A stretch of 41,036 bases of DNA from an uncultured Bacteroidales bacterium (GCA_902799355.1 CADCAG010000022.1:1-41036); one strand, 5' to 3'; counted from the stretch's first letter, positions 16,724 through 25,543 are shown. Made by a program: numbers and translations. The notes: generated by a model from the letters alone, not told the origin.

Positions 16724-18145
16724 ATGAACCGATGGATATGGATATGGGCTTTTTTGCTGACGACAACATGTTTACATGCTGCCAGTCCACATATGGCCGA
16801 GCGCGTCAAGTACAAGAACGGTCCATCATTCATCTATCGTCTATATCTTACCGACAAGAAAGGTTCTCCTTACTCACTAACCCACCCAGGTCGCTACTTG
16901 TCACGGCGTAGCATCGAGCGACGCAAGCGTCAGCAGCTACCCATTGACAGTACAGACCTCCCCGTGAATCCCCGTTATCTACGCCTTATCGAACAGAAAG
17001 ACGTCAGCATCATCGGCCAGAGCCGTTGGCAGAATACGGTATTGGTACGTCTGAAGGACAGCACCAAGATTCATCAATTAGAACAGTTGACATGTGTTGC
17101 GAACACCAAACTTGTTTGGATAGCTCCCGACTCCGTTACACCGACGGCTCAAAAGACGCCTTATCATGACGACTTTGAAAAGCGCGACAGCATAGGAGGT
17201 CTCTACTACGGCAAGAATGATAGTCAGATCAGACTATTACAAGGTCATCGTCTGCACCAGATTGGCTTGGCAGGAAAAAACATGATGATTGCTATTCTTG
17301 ACGGAGGCTTCAAGAATGTCAACCGTATTCCTGCCTTCCAGCAGATAGACATCTGTGGCTACCAGGACTTTGTCAGTCCTGCTTCTCCCAGCATCTTTGC
17401 CGAGACCGACCACGGCACCAAGGTCTTGTCGACCATGGCCATCAACACCCCCTATTTCTATATTGGCACAGCACCCAAAGCATCTTACTGGCTCTTGCGT
17501 AGCGAAGACCAGCAGACCGAGCAAGAAGTAGAAGAAGACTATTGGACAATGGCTGCAGAATTTGCCGACTCCGTAGGCTGCGACCTCATTAACTCCTCCT
17601 TAGGATATCATGAGTACGACCACCCCTGGATGTCACACCAGCTCCGTCACCTTGACGGACATACAGCTTTTGTTAGCCGTTCAGCAAGTCTCTTGGCCAG
17701 CAAAGGCATCATCCTCGTCAATTCAGCAGGTAATTCCGGTATGAGTCCTTGGAAGAAGATAGGTGTGCCCTCCGATGCTGATGACATCCTGACAGTCGGC
17801 GCCATCACTGCCGATGAGCCTCGCCATATAGCTCCTTTCAGCTCAGTAGGTCCATCACAGGACGGGCGTATCAAACCAGATGTGATAGCTATTGGTGCGC
17901 CGGCATTCTTGGTAAATGGCCGCGGAGTCATCATGGAGGATATGGGTACGTCGTTCTCTGCACCTACCATCTGTGGTTTGGTGGCATGCTTGTGGCAAGG
18001 TCTGCCAGAGAAGAGTGCTATTGAAATCATCAATCTTATCCGTCAGAACAGTGACAACTACGACCATCCTGATAACATCTACGGCTATGGTGTGCCAGAC
18101 TTCTGGCGGGCATATATGAAAGGAAGGGTAAACAGTGAAAAGTGA
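16724..18145 (+). CDS. Exported subtilisin-like serine peptidase (S8)
   Basis: 473 residues. A signal peptide (about 1-22) is followed by a propeptide-like region to about 170 and then the subtilase domain. The catalytic triad is D193 (AILDGG), H230 (TDHGTK) and S410 (GTSFSAPT), with the oxyanion Asn at N337 (SAGNSG). No C-terminal secretion (T9SS) domain is evident because the protein ends shortly after the catalytic domain, so a periplasmic or lipid-anchored site is as likely as secretion. Its last 11 nt overlap xseA, and its final codons (NSEK) lie in a small heptamer repeat. Confidence 0.92.
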   Translation: MNRWIWIWAFLLTTTCLHAASPHMAERVKYKNGPSFIYRLYLTDKKGSPYSLTHPGRYLSRRSIERRKRQQLPIDSTDLPVNPRYLRLIEQKDVSIIGQSRWQNTVLVRLKDSTKIHQLEQLTCVANTKLVWIAPDSVTPTAQKTPYHDDFEKRDSIGGLYYGKNDSQIRLLQGHRLHQIGLAGKNMMIAILDGGFKNVNRIPAFQQIDICGYQDFVSPASPSIFAETDHGTKVLSTMAINTPYFYIGTAPKASYWLLRSEDQQTEQEVEEDYWTMAAEFADSVGCDLINSSLGYHEYDHPWMSHQLRHLDGHTAFVSRSASLLASKGIILVNSAGNSGMSPWKKIGVPSDADDILTVGAITADEPRHIAPFSSVGPSQDGRIKPDVIAIGAPAFLVNGRGVIMEDMGTSFSAPTICGLVACLWQGLPEKSAIEIINLIRQNSDNYDHPDNIYGYGVPDFWRAYMKGRVNSEK

Positions 18146-18147
18146 CC
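18134..18147 (+). repeat. Two-copy heptamer at the subtilase-xseA junction
   Basis: AGTGAAA followed by AGTGACC. In one frame the repeat encodes the end and TGA stop of the subtilase; in another it provides the GTG start of xseA. The unit is like that at the 3' end of the MATE gene. Confidence 0.45.
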
Positions 18148-19307
18148 TGCGATACACCCTACGCCAGCTGAATCTCATGGTACGTGATGCCATCGAGATG
18201 CAGATGCCCGATGAATATTGGGTAGAGTCCGAACTGTCTGAATGCCGTGAACGTGGTGGCCACTGCTATATGGAACTCATCGAGAAGGAAGAACAGACCA
18301 ACACACCTGTGGCGCGGGCTTCTGCCAAATGCTGGCGACAGACATGGCAGATGCTGCAACCTCACTTTGAACGAGTCACTGGTCAACCGCTACATGCTGG
18401 TCTGAAGGTCTTGCTACGCGTCTATGCACAATACCATGAGGCATATGGTTTCTCGTGGATTGTCACCGACATCGACCCTACCTACACCATTGGCGACATG
18501 GCACGCAAGCGCCAGGAGATTATCCGACAGTTGAAAGAAGAAGGTGTCTTCGACCTGCAACGCGAGTTGTGCATTCCAATGTTTGCCCAACGGATTGCCG
18601 TTATTTCTGCCGCAGGGGCTGCTGGCTATGGCGACTTCTGTCGACAGTTAGAGGACAACGAATATGGCTTGAAGTTTGAGGCCACTCTATTCCCTGCTAT
18701 CATGCAGGGGGAACAGGTAGAACAAAGCATTATTGATGCACTAGAGAAAATCTATTCAGCCATCAACTCCTATGACGTCGTCGTCATCATTCGTGGTGGC
18801 GGTGCCACTGCCGACCTCAGCGGTTTCGACACGTTAGCACTGGCTGAGAACGTGGCTCAGTTCCCATTACCCATCATTACGGGTATTGGTCACGATCGCG
18901 ACGAAAGCATCCTCGACATGGTATCTAACACACGTGTCAAGACGCCTACGGCAGCTGCAGCCCTGCTCATCGACAACCTGCGACAGGTGTTGACACGTAT
19001 CGACAATGCTCAACAGCGTATTGCAATGGCTATCAGTCAACGCTTTGCGAGCCAGAAAGAACGCCTCTCCAGTCTGCATACCATCATACCCGTGCTTGCT
19101 CAACGCTTGCTGAGTAATGCCAAGCATCACTTGGAACTATTAGAAATGCAGTTGCAGGGTTACGACCCACAACTACTGCTCCGTCGTGGCTATAGCATCA
19201 CGCTACACAACGGGCATGCTGTACGTGACCCACAAGAGTTGAAGACTGGCGACGAAATTGAAACACGCTTAGAGAAAGGAACAATTGTATCAACAGTAAA
19301 AAGGTAA
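18135..19307 (+). CDS. xseA: Exodeoxyribonuclease VII large subunit
   Basis: A 390-residue large subunit of exonuclease VII, which degrades single-stranded DNA to oligonucleotides together with XseB. An N-terminal OB-fold (about 1-100) precedes the catalytic domain with the family signature RGGGATADLSGFD near 220 and ITGIGHDRDESILDMV near 250, then coiled-coil-rich sequence to about 340. The start is a GTG at 18135, overlapping the subtilase gene by 11 nt; the reading frame starts the OB-fold without delay, which supports it. At 390 residues it is shorter than E. coli XseA (456), mainly in the C-terminal coiled coil, as in many Bacteroidetes. Confidence 0.93.
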   Translation: MKSDLRYTLRQLNLMVRDAIEMQMPDEYWVESELSECRERGGHCYMELIEKEEQTNTPVARASAKCWRQTWQMLQPHFERVTGQPLHAGLKVLLRVYAQYHEAYGFSWIVTDIDPTYTIGDMARKRQEIIRQLKEEGVFDLQRELCIPMFAQRIAVISAAGAAGYGDFCRQLEDNEYGLKFEATLFPAIMQGEQVEQSIIDALEKIYSAINSYDVVVIIRGGGATADLSGFDTLALAENVAQFPLPIITGIGHDRDESILDMVSNTRVKTPTAAAALLIDNLRQVLTRIDNAQQRIAMAISQRFASQKERLSSLHTIIPVLAQRLLSNAKHHLELLEMQLQGYDPQLLLRRGYSITLHNGHAVRDPQELKTGDEIETRLEKGTIVSTVKR

Positions 19308-19311
19308 AACT

Positions 19312-19503
19312 ATGAATGAGAATATAAAATACGAAGAGGCTATGGCTCAACTCGAAGCTATTGTGCACAAGATGGAGTCTAACGAGTTAGGTATAGACGA
19401 AATCGCTGCGCAGTTGAAAACCGCACAGCGACTTATCAAGTTCTGTCGTGATAAACTCACGAAGACAGAGTCCGAATTATTAAAAGAAGAGACCGAAGCT
19501 TAA
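19312..19503 (+). CDS. xseB: Exodeoxyribonuclease VII small subunit
   Basis: A 63-residue helical protein. The pattern YEEAMAQLEAIVHKMESNELGIDE is the XseB signature and the length is normal. It starts 4 nt after the xseA stop. The last 24 nt overlap tail-to-tail with the leftward gene at 19480-20349. Confidence 0.93.
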   Translation: MNENIKYEEAMAQLEAIVHKMESNELGIDEIAAQLKTAQRLIKFCRDKLTKTESELLKEETEA

Positions 19504-20349
19504 GGCCTTAAACTGAGGATTCTCAATGACTGTACCGTCAGCAGCGGTAATCTCCTTCTTCTTCAACACACTCATTGGTGAGTACTTGAAGTAAAGGCCA
19601 ATGCCACCAGATTTTAGGATACCCATGAAATCAACGGTGACAACGTTGTAGTCAAAGCCTTTGGTACTCTTTTCGTAAGAGTCATCGCCATCCTCCCATT
19701 CGTTATTGATACGACCACGCAGGTTGAAGTTCACTACAGGTCCTATTGAGAAGCTACTCTTGCTTTTCTTGCCAAACTTCTGGGTGAAGAGGAAAGGAAC
19801 TGACAGACTGAAGATTCTGATGTGTGAACTCACATCGCTATATTTTTCATTACCTTCATCAACATAGTTGCCAAAAGTCACGATATGGTCTTGGGTCTTT
19901 TTTATATAGCCCTTACCTGAATGAGGCAACTCATAGGTGCGCCAGTCGCACCATAGACCGGTAGAGTACGTCTGTGTCTTACCCTTCGGAGTGTAGCAGT
20001 AGCGCACACCAGCAAACACTTCCCCAGATCTGAAGACTGCAAAACCATGACCACTGGGTGTATTAGTAGGAGCATTCCAACCAATACCTAAATCAATGAC
20101 CCACTTGTTATCGTCGTCGGCAACCTTCTTGATGATCTTGGTGCTTGTCTTCGTCTTGTCAATCGCCACTGTTGTCTCATAACGGAAACTTTCGTCATCC
20201 TTTTTACCAGCAATTTTAATCTTCTGAACAGAGTCGTTAGTCATCACAGTAACCTTCGTGGGATTGCTGAATGTCACCGTGTCGTTTATCTCTGTGGCGT
20301 TAGCAACTGTACTTACTGCCAGTGCCAACAACATAAGATACTTTCTCAT
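19480..20349 (-). CDS. Putative outer-membrane beta-barrel protein
   Basis: 289 residues, family not recognised. A clear signal peptide (about 1-19, ending VANA) precedes a polar region of alternating hydrophobic and polar residues (about 20-85). After about residue 88 there are repeated strand-like segments (WVIDLGIGWN, FAGVRYCYT, SFSIGPVVNFNLRG, GGIGLYFKYSP), and the protein ends in Phe-Phe, as outer-membrane barrels often do. I infer a small barrel in the outer membrane. The stop lies inside xseB (24-nt convergent overlap). A -7 box lies 44 nt upstream. Confidence 0.7.
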   Translation of the reverse strand: MRKYLMLLALAVSTVANATEINDTVTFSNPTKVTVMTNDSVQKIKIAGKKDDESFRYETTVAIDKTKTSTKIIKKVADDDNKWVIDLGIGWNAPTNTPSGHGFAVFRSGEVFAGVRYCYTPKGKTQTYSTGLWCDWRTYELPHSGKGYIKKTQDHIVTFGNYVDEGNEKYSDVSSHIRIFSLSVPFLFTQKFGKKSKSSFSIGPVVNFNLRGRINNEWEDGDDSYEKSTKGFDYNVVTVDFMGILKSGGIGLYFKYSPMSVLKKKEITAADGTVIENPQFKALSFGLFF

Positions 20350-20392
20350 TTTCTCTTAATTAATACAAACAATGTCTTTTCTTTTTCGGCTG

Positions 20393-20400
20393 CAAAGGTA
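20393..20400 (-). promoter_or_regulatory. -7 box for the beta-barrel gene
   Basis: Minus-strand TACCTTTG preceded by the frequent TGCAAAGGTA context on the plus strand. I could not place a -33 TTTG at 19-22 bp. Confidence 0.5.
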
Positions 20401-20439
20401 TACAAAAATCTGTACATCTTACACTTTTTGCACGAAATT

Positions 20440-20471
20440 CTTGCATAAATGACAGAATTTGATTACTTTTG
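20440..20471 (+). promoter_or_regulatory. Promoter of ilvE-trmB
   Basis: A -7 TACTTTTG (20464-20471) and a one-mismatch -33 CTTG (20440-20443), spacer 20 bp. The leader to the ATG at 20514 is about 40 nt and shows no attenuator-like leader peptide. Confidence 0.6.
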
Positions 20472-20513
20472 CCAGCAATTTGAAATAATGAACAACAAAA
20501 TAGATAGACCATT

Positions 20514-21530
20514 ATGAAGAATTTAGATTGGGCAAGCTTGTCATTCGGTTACATGAAGACCGACTACAACGTACGTTGTTACTATCGTGACGGTAAGTGG
20601 GGCGAGATAGAAGTATGCTCCGACGAGTATCTGAAAATGCACATGGCAGCAACCTGTCTGCACTACGGACAGGAAGCTTTCGAAGGACTAAAAGCTTATC
20701 GCTGCAAGGATGGCAAGGTACGCATTTTCCGTGTTGACGAGAATGCCAAGCGTCTGCAAAGCACCTGTCGCGGCATTATGATGCCAGAGGTTTCTACTGA
20801 GCTCTTCACCGAGATGGTCAAGAAGGTGGTACGTCTCAACCAGGAGTGGATTCCTACTTACGAGAGCGGTGCTACACTCTATATCCGTCCGCTGCTCATC
20901 GGTACCAGCGCTCAGGTAGGTGTACATCCTTCAAAGGAATATTGCTTCCTCATCTTCGTTACTCCAGTAGGACCTTACTTCAAGGGCGGATTCTCTAGCA
21001 ATCCGTATGTCATCGTTCGCGACTACGACCGCTCTGCTCCTCTTGGAACTGGTAAGTACAAGGTCGGTGGCAACTATGCTGCCTCTCTGTTTGCCAACAA
21101 CCTGGCTCACGAGAAGGGTTATGCCTGCGAGTTCTATCTCGATGCCAAGGAGAAGAAGTACATCGACGAGTGCGGCGCTGCCAACTTCTTCGGTATCAAG
21201 AACAATACCTATATTACCCCAGAGTCAACCTCTATCCTACCCTCTATCACCAACAAGTCGTTGATGCAGGTGGCTGAGGATCTTGGTTTGAAGGTAGAGC
21301 GTCGTCCCATCCCTGAGGAAGAACTGGAGACCTTCGAGGAGGCTGGTGCCTGTGGTACAGCAGCCGTCATTTCACCTATTTCTTATATTGACGACCTCGA
21401 CACTGGCAAGCGTTACTCATTCGGTGACAAGCCCGGTCCCGTATCCAAGAAGCTGTTCGACACCCTGCGTGGCATCCAGTATGGAGAGATTGAGGACAAG
21501 CACGGCTGGACAACCGTTGTTATCGAGTAA
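20514..21530 (+). CDS. ilvE: Branched-chain amino acid aminotransferase
   Basis: A 338-residue fold-type IV PLP enzyme that interconverts branched-chain keto acids and valine, leucine and isoleucine with glutamate. The PLP lysine is K183 in GKYKVGGNYAAS. Other family blocks are HYGQEAFEGLKAY near 50-60 and the C-terminal EEAGACGTAAVISPI. The sequence and length resemble the eukaryotic/Bacteroidetes BCAT type more than the ~309-residue E. coli IlvE. trmB follows after 3 nt. Confidence 0.94.
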   Translation: MKNLDWASLSFGYMKTDYNVRCYYRDGKWGEIEVCSDEYLKMHMAATCLHYGQEAFEGLKAYRCKDGKVRIFRVDENAKRLQSTCRGIMMPEVSTELFTEMVKKVVRLNQEWIPTYESGATLYIRPLLIGTSAQVGVHPSKEYCFLIFVTPVGPYFKGGFSSNPYVIVRDYDRSAPLGTGKYKVGGNYAASLFANNLAHEKGYACEFYLDAKEKKYIDECGAANFFGIKNNTYITPESTSILPSITNKSLMQVAEDLGLKVERRPIPEEELETFEEAGACGTAAVISPISYIDDLDTGKRYSFGDKPGPVSKKLFDTLRGIQYGEIEDKHGWTTVVIE

Positions 21531-21533
21531 TAC

Positions 21534-22295
21534 ATGGGAAAAGGCAAGCTGGCGAAATTCGCCGACATGGAGACTTATGAGAACGTGTTCCAATACCCTT
21601 ATTCGGTAGTGGAACATGTTCCTTTTGAGATGCAGGGGCATTGGCACGAGCAGTACTTTCATAATGACAACCCGATTGTCTTGGAATTAGGCTGTGGCAA
21701 GGGTGAATATACCGTAGGATTGGCAAAAATGTTTCCTGACGTCAACTTTATTGGCGTCGACATCAAAGGTGCCCGCATGTGGACGGGGGCCACACAAGCC
21801 ATCAAGGAAGGACTGAAGAATGTCGCCTTCCTACGTACTAATATAGAGGTAATAGACCGTTTCTTCTCGCTGGGCGAGGTCAACGAAATTTGGCTCACCT
21901 TCTCTGACCCTCAGATGAAAAACCCTCGCAAACGCCTCACTTCTACATGGTTCCTCAACCGCTATCGCCATTTCCTCTCCGACGGAGGATTTATCCACCT
22001 GAAGACAGATTCCAACTTCCTCTTCACCTATACCTCCTATCTCGTTGAGGCCAACCACCTGCCCGTACTGGTCAAGACCACCGACCTCTATGCCACAGCT
22101 CCCAAAGACAGCGTGGCAGCTAGCATCCAGACTTATTACGAAGGCATGTGGATTGCCCGTGGTCTGAACATCAAGTACCTGAAGTTCTGCCTTCCCCGTG
22201 ATGGTGAACTCATCGAGCCCGACGTGGAAATCGAACTCGACGACTACCGTTCCTATCACCGCGACAAGCGTAGTCCAAAGGAAAAGGCTAAGTGA
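21534..22295 (+). CDS. trmB: tRNA (guanine-46-N7)-methyltransferase
   Basis: A 253-residue class I SAM-dependent methyltransferase that makes m7G46 in the tRNA variable loop. The SAM-binding motif ELGCGKGEY lies near 53-61, [12 protein letters not shown] near 74-85, and the TrmB-specific [16 protein letters not shown] near 120-135. It is co-transcribed with ilvE and ends just before a strong bidirectional hairpin. Confidence 0.94.
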   Translation: MGKGKLAKFADMETYENVFQYPYSVVEHVPFEMQGHWHEQYFHNDNPIVLELGCGKGEYTVGLAKMFPDVNFIGVDIKGARMWTGATQAIKEGLKNVAFLRTNIEVIDRFFSLGEVNEIWLTFSDPQMKNPRKRLTSTWFLNRYRHFLSDGGFIHLKTDSNFLFTYTSYLVEANHLPVLVKTTDLYATAPKDSVAASIQTYYEGMWIARGLNIKYLKFCLPRDGELIEPDVEIELDDYRSYHRDKRSPKEKAK

Positions 22296-22307
22296 TTATA
22301 TGACATT

Positions 22308-22346
22308 AATAATAAAGCCTCACCAACTTGGTGGGGCTTTATTATT
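22308..22346. terminator. Bidirectional rho-independent terminator
   Basis: A 19-bp inverted repeat (22308-22326 with 22328-22346) contains one T-G wobble and a single central base. The GC-rich core (22317-22336) is flanked by AATAATAAA on the left and TTTATTATT on the right, giving a U-rich tail in both directions. It lies between convergent trmB and the acid phosphatase gene (stops at 22295 and 22350). Confidence 0.92.
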
Positions 22347-22349
22347 GTA

Positions 22350-23117
22350 TTACTTCTTTGCTTTCTTGTAGGCCTTTTGCTCGGCAGCAGTAGCTAGGCC
22401 CGCCTTACAACGGTATTCGAGGCGTGCCAGACGCATCTGCTCCAAGAAGCGCTCGCTGGTATGCAGACGAGCATAAGCAGCAGAGGCTGCCAAGCGACCT
22501 GCATCGACGTCACTCTGCCAGTGGGCACCTACAATGACGCGACTCTCACCATACATATAGCCACGGGCCAAGATAGTGTCGGCACGGTCAGGATTAATCT
22601 CTGACAGCAACAGGGCGGAGCTCCAGCCTAGGATGGTGTGACCAGAAGGATAGGAACCGTTTTTGCGCAGAGCGGGTTCGTCTTGCGGATAAAGCGTCGG
22701 CTCCTGCATACGCATGAAGGGACGGCGACGCATATAGTGTTTCTTGGGCAGCGTACAGATGCTGTCGCAGGTGGCAGTACCGTCACGCAACACCTTATAG
22801 ATTTCCGGTGTTTCTTCCTTTGAGATCTTCATACCGAAGGGCTCACTGAACTCACGGATGATACAATCTAGACCATATTCAGCATCGCGTATAGCGATGG
22901 CAGCACGCTCCTTGTCTCGACGCATCTGCTTACCCCACATATACTGCATGATGTCATAGGTAAAGTGAGCCCCCACAGTGTCAGGAGGAGCAGGACACCA
23001 CTTCAACATATCGGGCATCTCCTTGGTGGTGAAATACGCTTCAACATCACTCTGTGCCTGTGCACATACAGTAGCCATCAACATGACGGCAATAATCATT
23101 AGTTTTTTCATCTTCAT
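22350..23117 (-). CDS. Class A non-specific acid phosphatase (PAP2 superfamily)
   Basis: About 255 residues. A signal peptide (hydrophobic MIIAVMLMATVCAQA) directs it to the periplasm. The complete class A signature is present: K-x6-RP at K125 to P133, PSGH at 157-160 and SR-x5-H-x3-D at S192-R193/H199/D203. It releases phosphate from monoesters such as nucleotides or sugar phosphates. An upstream in-frame TTG (23126) is possible but the ATG at 23117 is preferred. It follows the porin gene by 25 nt in the same direction, suggesting a joint role in phosphate scavenging. Confidence 0.9.
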   Translation of the reverse strand: MKMKKLMIIAVMLMATVCAQAQSDVEAYFTTKEMPDMLKWCPAPPDTVGAHFTYDIMQYMWGKQMRRDKERAAIAIRDAEYGLDCIIREFSEPFGMKISKEETPEIYKVLRDGTATCDSICTLPKKHYMRRRPFMRMQEPTLYPQDEPALRKNGSYPSGHTILGWSSALLLSEINPDRADTILARGYMYGESRVIVGAHWQSDVDAGRLAASAAYARLHTSERFLEQMRLARLEYRCKAGLATAAEQKAYKKAKK

Positions 23118-23142
23118 AATATCCAATATTTGTTTTCTATTT

Positions 23143-24291
23143 TTAGAACTTCACTTGCAGGCGGGTTTCAAAGATACTGACTTCATTGTCGGCAAAGTTG
23201 CTGCGGTTGGTCACCTTCGTCCATGAGCCACGGACTCGCCATATCATATATTTATTAATGTAGTAATTATAACAGAGCGCCCAGTCATTGAGGTAGCCAC
23301 CATAGATGCCCGCGCTGGCATCCGATAGCGACGTATAGTTATACTGTAGACATAGTTCCATGTTACCTGCATCAGGTGTGGCAATGCCACCGTCGGCCAT
23401 GGTATATTTGTAGTGACTACCTTTGAGGAGTCCACGCAGGGTGACGTATGCGCCACTGCCTCGGAAGGCACTCAGTCCATTGTCACGCGATATGTAGTTG
23501 TAGAAATACTGTCCTATCACGGCAAATCTTCCAAAAGAGTATAGAATTTCAGGTGAGAATTTGTACATCACCTTAGCATCCGTCACAACAGCCTGCTGTG
23601 AGTTTACCTTGGCAACACGAGTAGGCCAGCGCGTATTGAGCGTGAACTGCTTATGACTGAGCGAATCGGTAGCGTCATAGCGGGCACCTTCGATACCACC
23701 GCTAACTCCCACATGGAATATCTTCCCAGGCTCTGTGAAAGGATGATAGACCAGACGTGCCATCGCACCCATCGCCTCATCGCCCGTAACATCAGTGGTC
23801 TGCTTCATGGCATCAGTTTCTACCACCACACTGGCAGTAGCCAAGAACCTGTCATCCATGTGCTCGAACATCAAACCCATCATGCGGTCGTTATTAAACA
23901 CAGCATTGCTTTGTGGCTCCTCCATGGTCTCCTTGAACGACGAACTGGTACAACTCTGATAGCCATACTGGTGGATGAAATAGCCACCACGCAGGAAGTT
24001 TTGTTTGTTGAGGTCATACTGCAAGAATATATCCTTCATATTCACCTTACCATAGGCAAAACCCATATCAAGCTTTCCTTTCCACTGACCATAAGTAAAA
24101 CCTACACCTATACGCATATCGGGAGTACCCACTCCACCCTTCAGCCTATCTTCCTGTTGCTGTGCATGGACGTATGCCGCATCAAACAAGATACGCCCTG
24201 AAGGTTTTACCTTCAATTCTGGCTCTTGTGCACTGGAACTGATAGCCGTTGCCAATGTCATTATCCACACTACTATCCGTAATTTCATCAT
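23143..24291 (-). CDS. Outer-membrane porin, OprO/OprP-like
   Basis: 382 residues. A signal peptide (about 1-21, ending SSAQ) is followed by alternating beta-strand sequence throughout. Porin-like features include KLDMGFAYGKVNMKDIFLQYDL and FLRGGYFIHQYGYQ in the N-terminal third and the C-terminal ETRLQVKF ending in Phe, the usual barrel-assembly signal. I assign it to the phosphate-selective porin O/P type by overall pattern, which is not certain. Co-transcription with an acid phosphatase supports a role in uptake of phosphate or a phosphorylated substrate. Confidence 0.75.
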   Translation of the reverse strand: MMKLRIVVWIMTLATAISSSAQEPELKVKPSGRILFDAAYVHAQQQEDRLKGGVGTPDMRIGVGFTYGQWKGKLDMGFAYGKVNMKDIFLQYDLNKQNFLRGGYFIHQYGYQSCTSSSFKETMEEPQSNAVFNNDRMMGLMFEHMDDRFLATASVVVETDAMKQTTDVTGDEAMGAMARLVYHPFTEPGKIFHVGVSGGIEGARYDATDSLSHKQFTLNTRWPTRVAKVNSQQAVVTDAKVMYKFSPEILYSFGRFAVIGQYFYNYISRDNGLSAFRGSGAYVTLRGLLKGSHYKYTMADGGIATPDAGNMELCLQYNYTSLSDASAGIYGGYLNDWALCYNYYINKYMIWRVRGSWTKVTNRSNFADNEVSIFETRLQVKF

Positions 24292-24327
24292 GCTTAGATT
24301 TTCTAGTTAACGACATAAAATCGAGTG

Positions 24328-24358
24328 TAAAGGTAGGATATTTTTTGCAAAAAGCAAA
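24328..24358 (-). promoter_or_regulatory. Promoter of the porin-phosphatase operon
   Basis: Minus-strand -7 box TACCTTTA (24335-24328, one mismatch) and -33 TTTG (24358-24355), spacer 19 bp, 36 nt from the ATG at 24291. I did not identify a Pho-box-like direct repeat. Confidence 0.5.
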
Positions 24359-24373
24359 ACAAATCATAAAATA

Positions 24374-24406
24374 ATTGGTGGGTTCGCTTGTTTTTTAGTA
24401 ATTTTG
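24374..24406 (+). promoter_or_regulatory. Promoter of mrp
   Basis: A -7 TAATTTTG (24399-24406) with a one-mismatch -33 ATTG (24374-24377), spacer 21 bp. It lies inside an N-terminal extension that would start at 24388, which argues for the downstream start. Confidence 0.55.
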
Positions 24407-24426
24407 CACCCAAAACTGAAATGATA

Positions 24427-25524
24427 ATGGCACTATATCCGAAAATGATTATGGACGCGCTGGCTACGGTGACGTATGCCGGTACGAAGAAAAACTTGGT
24501 AGAAAGTGAGATGGTGGCCGACCAGCCAGCCATCAATGGTAATAAAGTAACTGTCGTGCTGGAGTTTCCACGCGACACTGATCCTTTCCTCAAATCGACT
24601 GTCAAGGCTGCTGAGGCAGCCATCAAATACCACTGTGGCAAGGACGTAGAGGTAGAGATCCAGACGGAGTTCAAGTCGAAGCCACGCCCTGAGGTAGGTA
24701 AGCTATTGCCACAGATAAAGAATATCATCGCCGTGAGCAGTGGCAAGGGTGGCGTGGGCAAGTCTACTGTATCAGCTAATCTCGCTATCGCATTGGCACG
24801 TTTGGGCTATAAGGTCGGACTACTGGACACCGATATCTTTGGCCCCTCAATGCCCAAGATGTTCAATGTAGAGGATGCACGTCCCTACGCCGTAGAGGTC
24901 GACGGCAGACAACTGATTGAGCCCATCGAGGCTTACGGTGTAAAACTGCTGTCTATCGGTTTCTTCGTTAACCCTGACACTGCTACGCTGTGGCGCGGCG
25001 GCATGGCCACTAACGCCCTAAAGCAGTTGATAGCCGACGCTAACTGGGGCGAATTGGACTTCTTTATCCTCGACACTCCTCCTGGAACCTCAGACATTCA
25101 TCTGACACTGCTGCAGACACTGGCCATCACAGGTGCCGTCATCGTATCAACACCTCAACAGGTGGCACTAGCTGACGCACGTAAGGGTATAGACATGTAT
25201 CGTAACGAGAAGGTCAACGTACCCATCCTCGGACTCATTGAGAACATGGCATGGTTTACACCAGCCGAACTACCAGAGAACAAATACTACATCTTCGGCA
25301 AGGAGGGCTGCAAGCAGTTGGCTGAGGAGATGAACGTACCCCTGCTTGCACAGATTCCACTAGTACAGGGCATCTGCGACAGCGGTGACAAGGGAGAACC
25401 TGCTGCGCTAAGCAGCGATACGGCAACAGGTCTGGCATTCATCAACCTGGCACAAGCCGTGGTCACCGTAGTGAATCGTCGCAACAAGGAACAGCCAGCT
25501 ACCCAAATCGTAGGAGTAAAATAA
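24427..25524 (+). CDS. mrp: Mrp/ApbC-type P-loop ATPase (Fe-S cluster carrier family)
   Basis: 365 residues. An N-terminal MIP18/DUF59-type domain (about 1-85) precedes a ParA/MinD-like ATPase with a deviant Walker A GKGGVGKS at 106-113, DTDIFGPSMP near 133-142 and the Walker B-like LDTPPGTSD near 215-223. The family loads or transfers iron-sulfur clusters. The CxxC cluster-binding motif found in E. coli Mrp after the ENM segment is absent: here the sequence reads ENMAWFTPAELPENKYY. The start at ATG 24427 (MALYPK) is chosen over 24388 because the promoter lies between them; an ATG at 24421 is also possible. It is convergent with the kinase operon, with the stops 2 bp apart. Confidence 0.9.
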   Translation: MALYPKMIMDALATVTYAGTKKNLVESEMVADQPAINGNKVTVVLEFPRDTDPFLKSTVKAAEAAIKYHCGKDVEVEIQTEFKSKPRPEVGKLLPQIKNIIAVSSGKGGVGKSTVSANLAIALARLGYKVGLLDTDIFGPSMPKMFNVEDARPYAVEVDGRQLIEPIEAYGVKLLSIGFFVNPDTATLWRGGMATNALKQLIADANWGELDFFILDTPPGTSDIHLTLLQTLAITGAVIVSTPQQVALADARKGIDMYRNEKVNVPILGLIENMAWFTPAELPENKYYIFGKEGCKQLAEEMNVPLLAQIPLVQGICDSGDKGEPAALSSDTATGLAFINLAQAVVTVVNRRNKEQPATQIVGVK

Positions 25525-25543
25525 GGTCAGTTCTTGCTGACCT
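25524..25543 (-). terminator. Possible terminator of the kinase operon, overlapping both stop codons
   Basis: A 7-bp perfect stem (25524-25530 with 25537-25543) with a 6-nt loop. On the minus strand it is followed by TTATTTTAC. The stem includes the stop codon of the last kinase and touches the last base of the mrp stop. It is short, so strength is uncertain. Confidence 0.45.
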
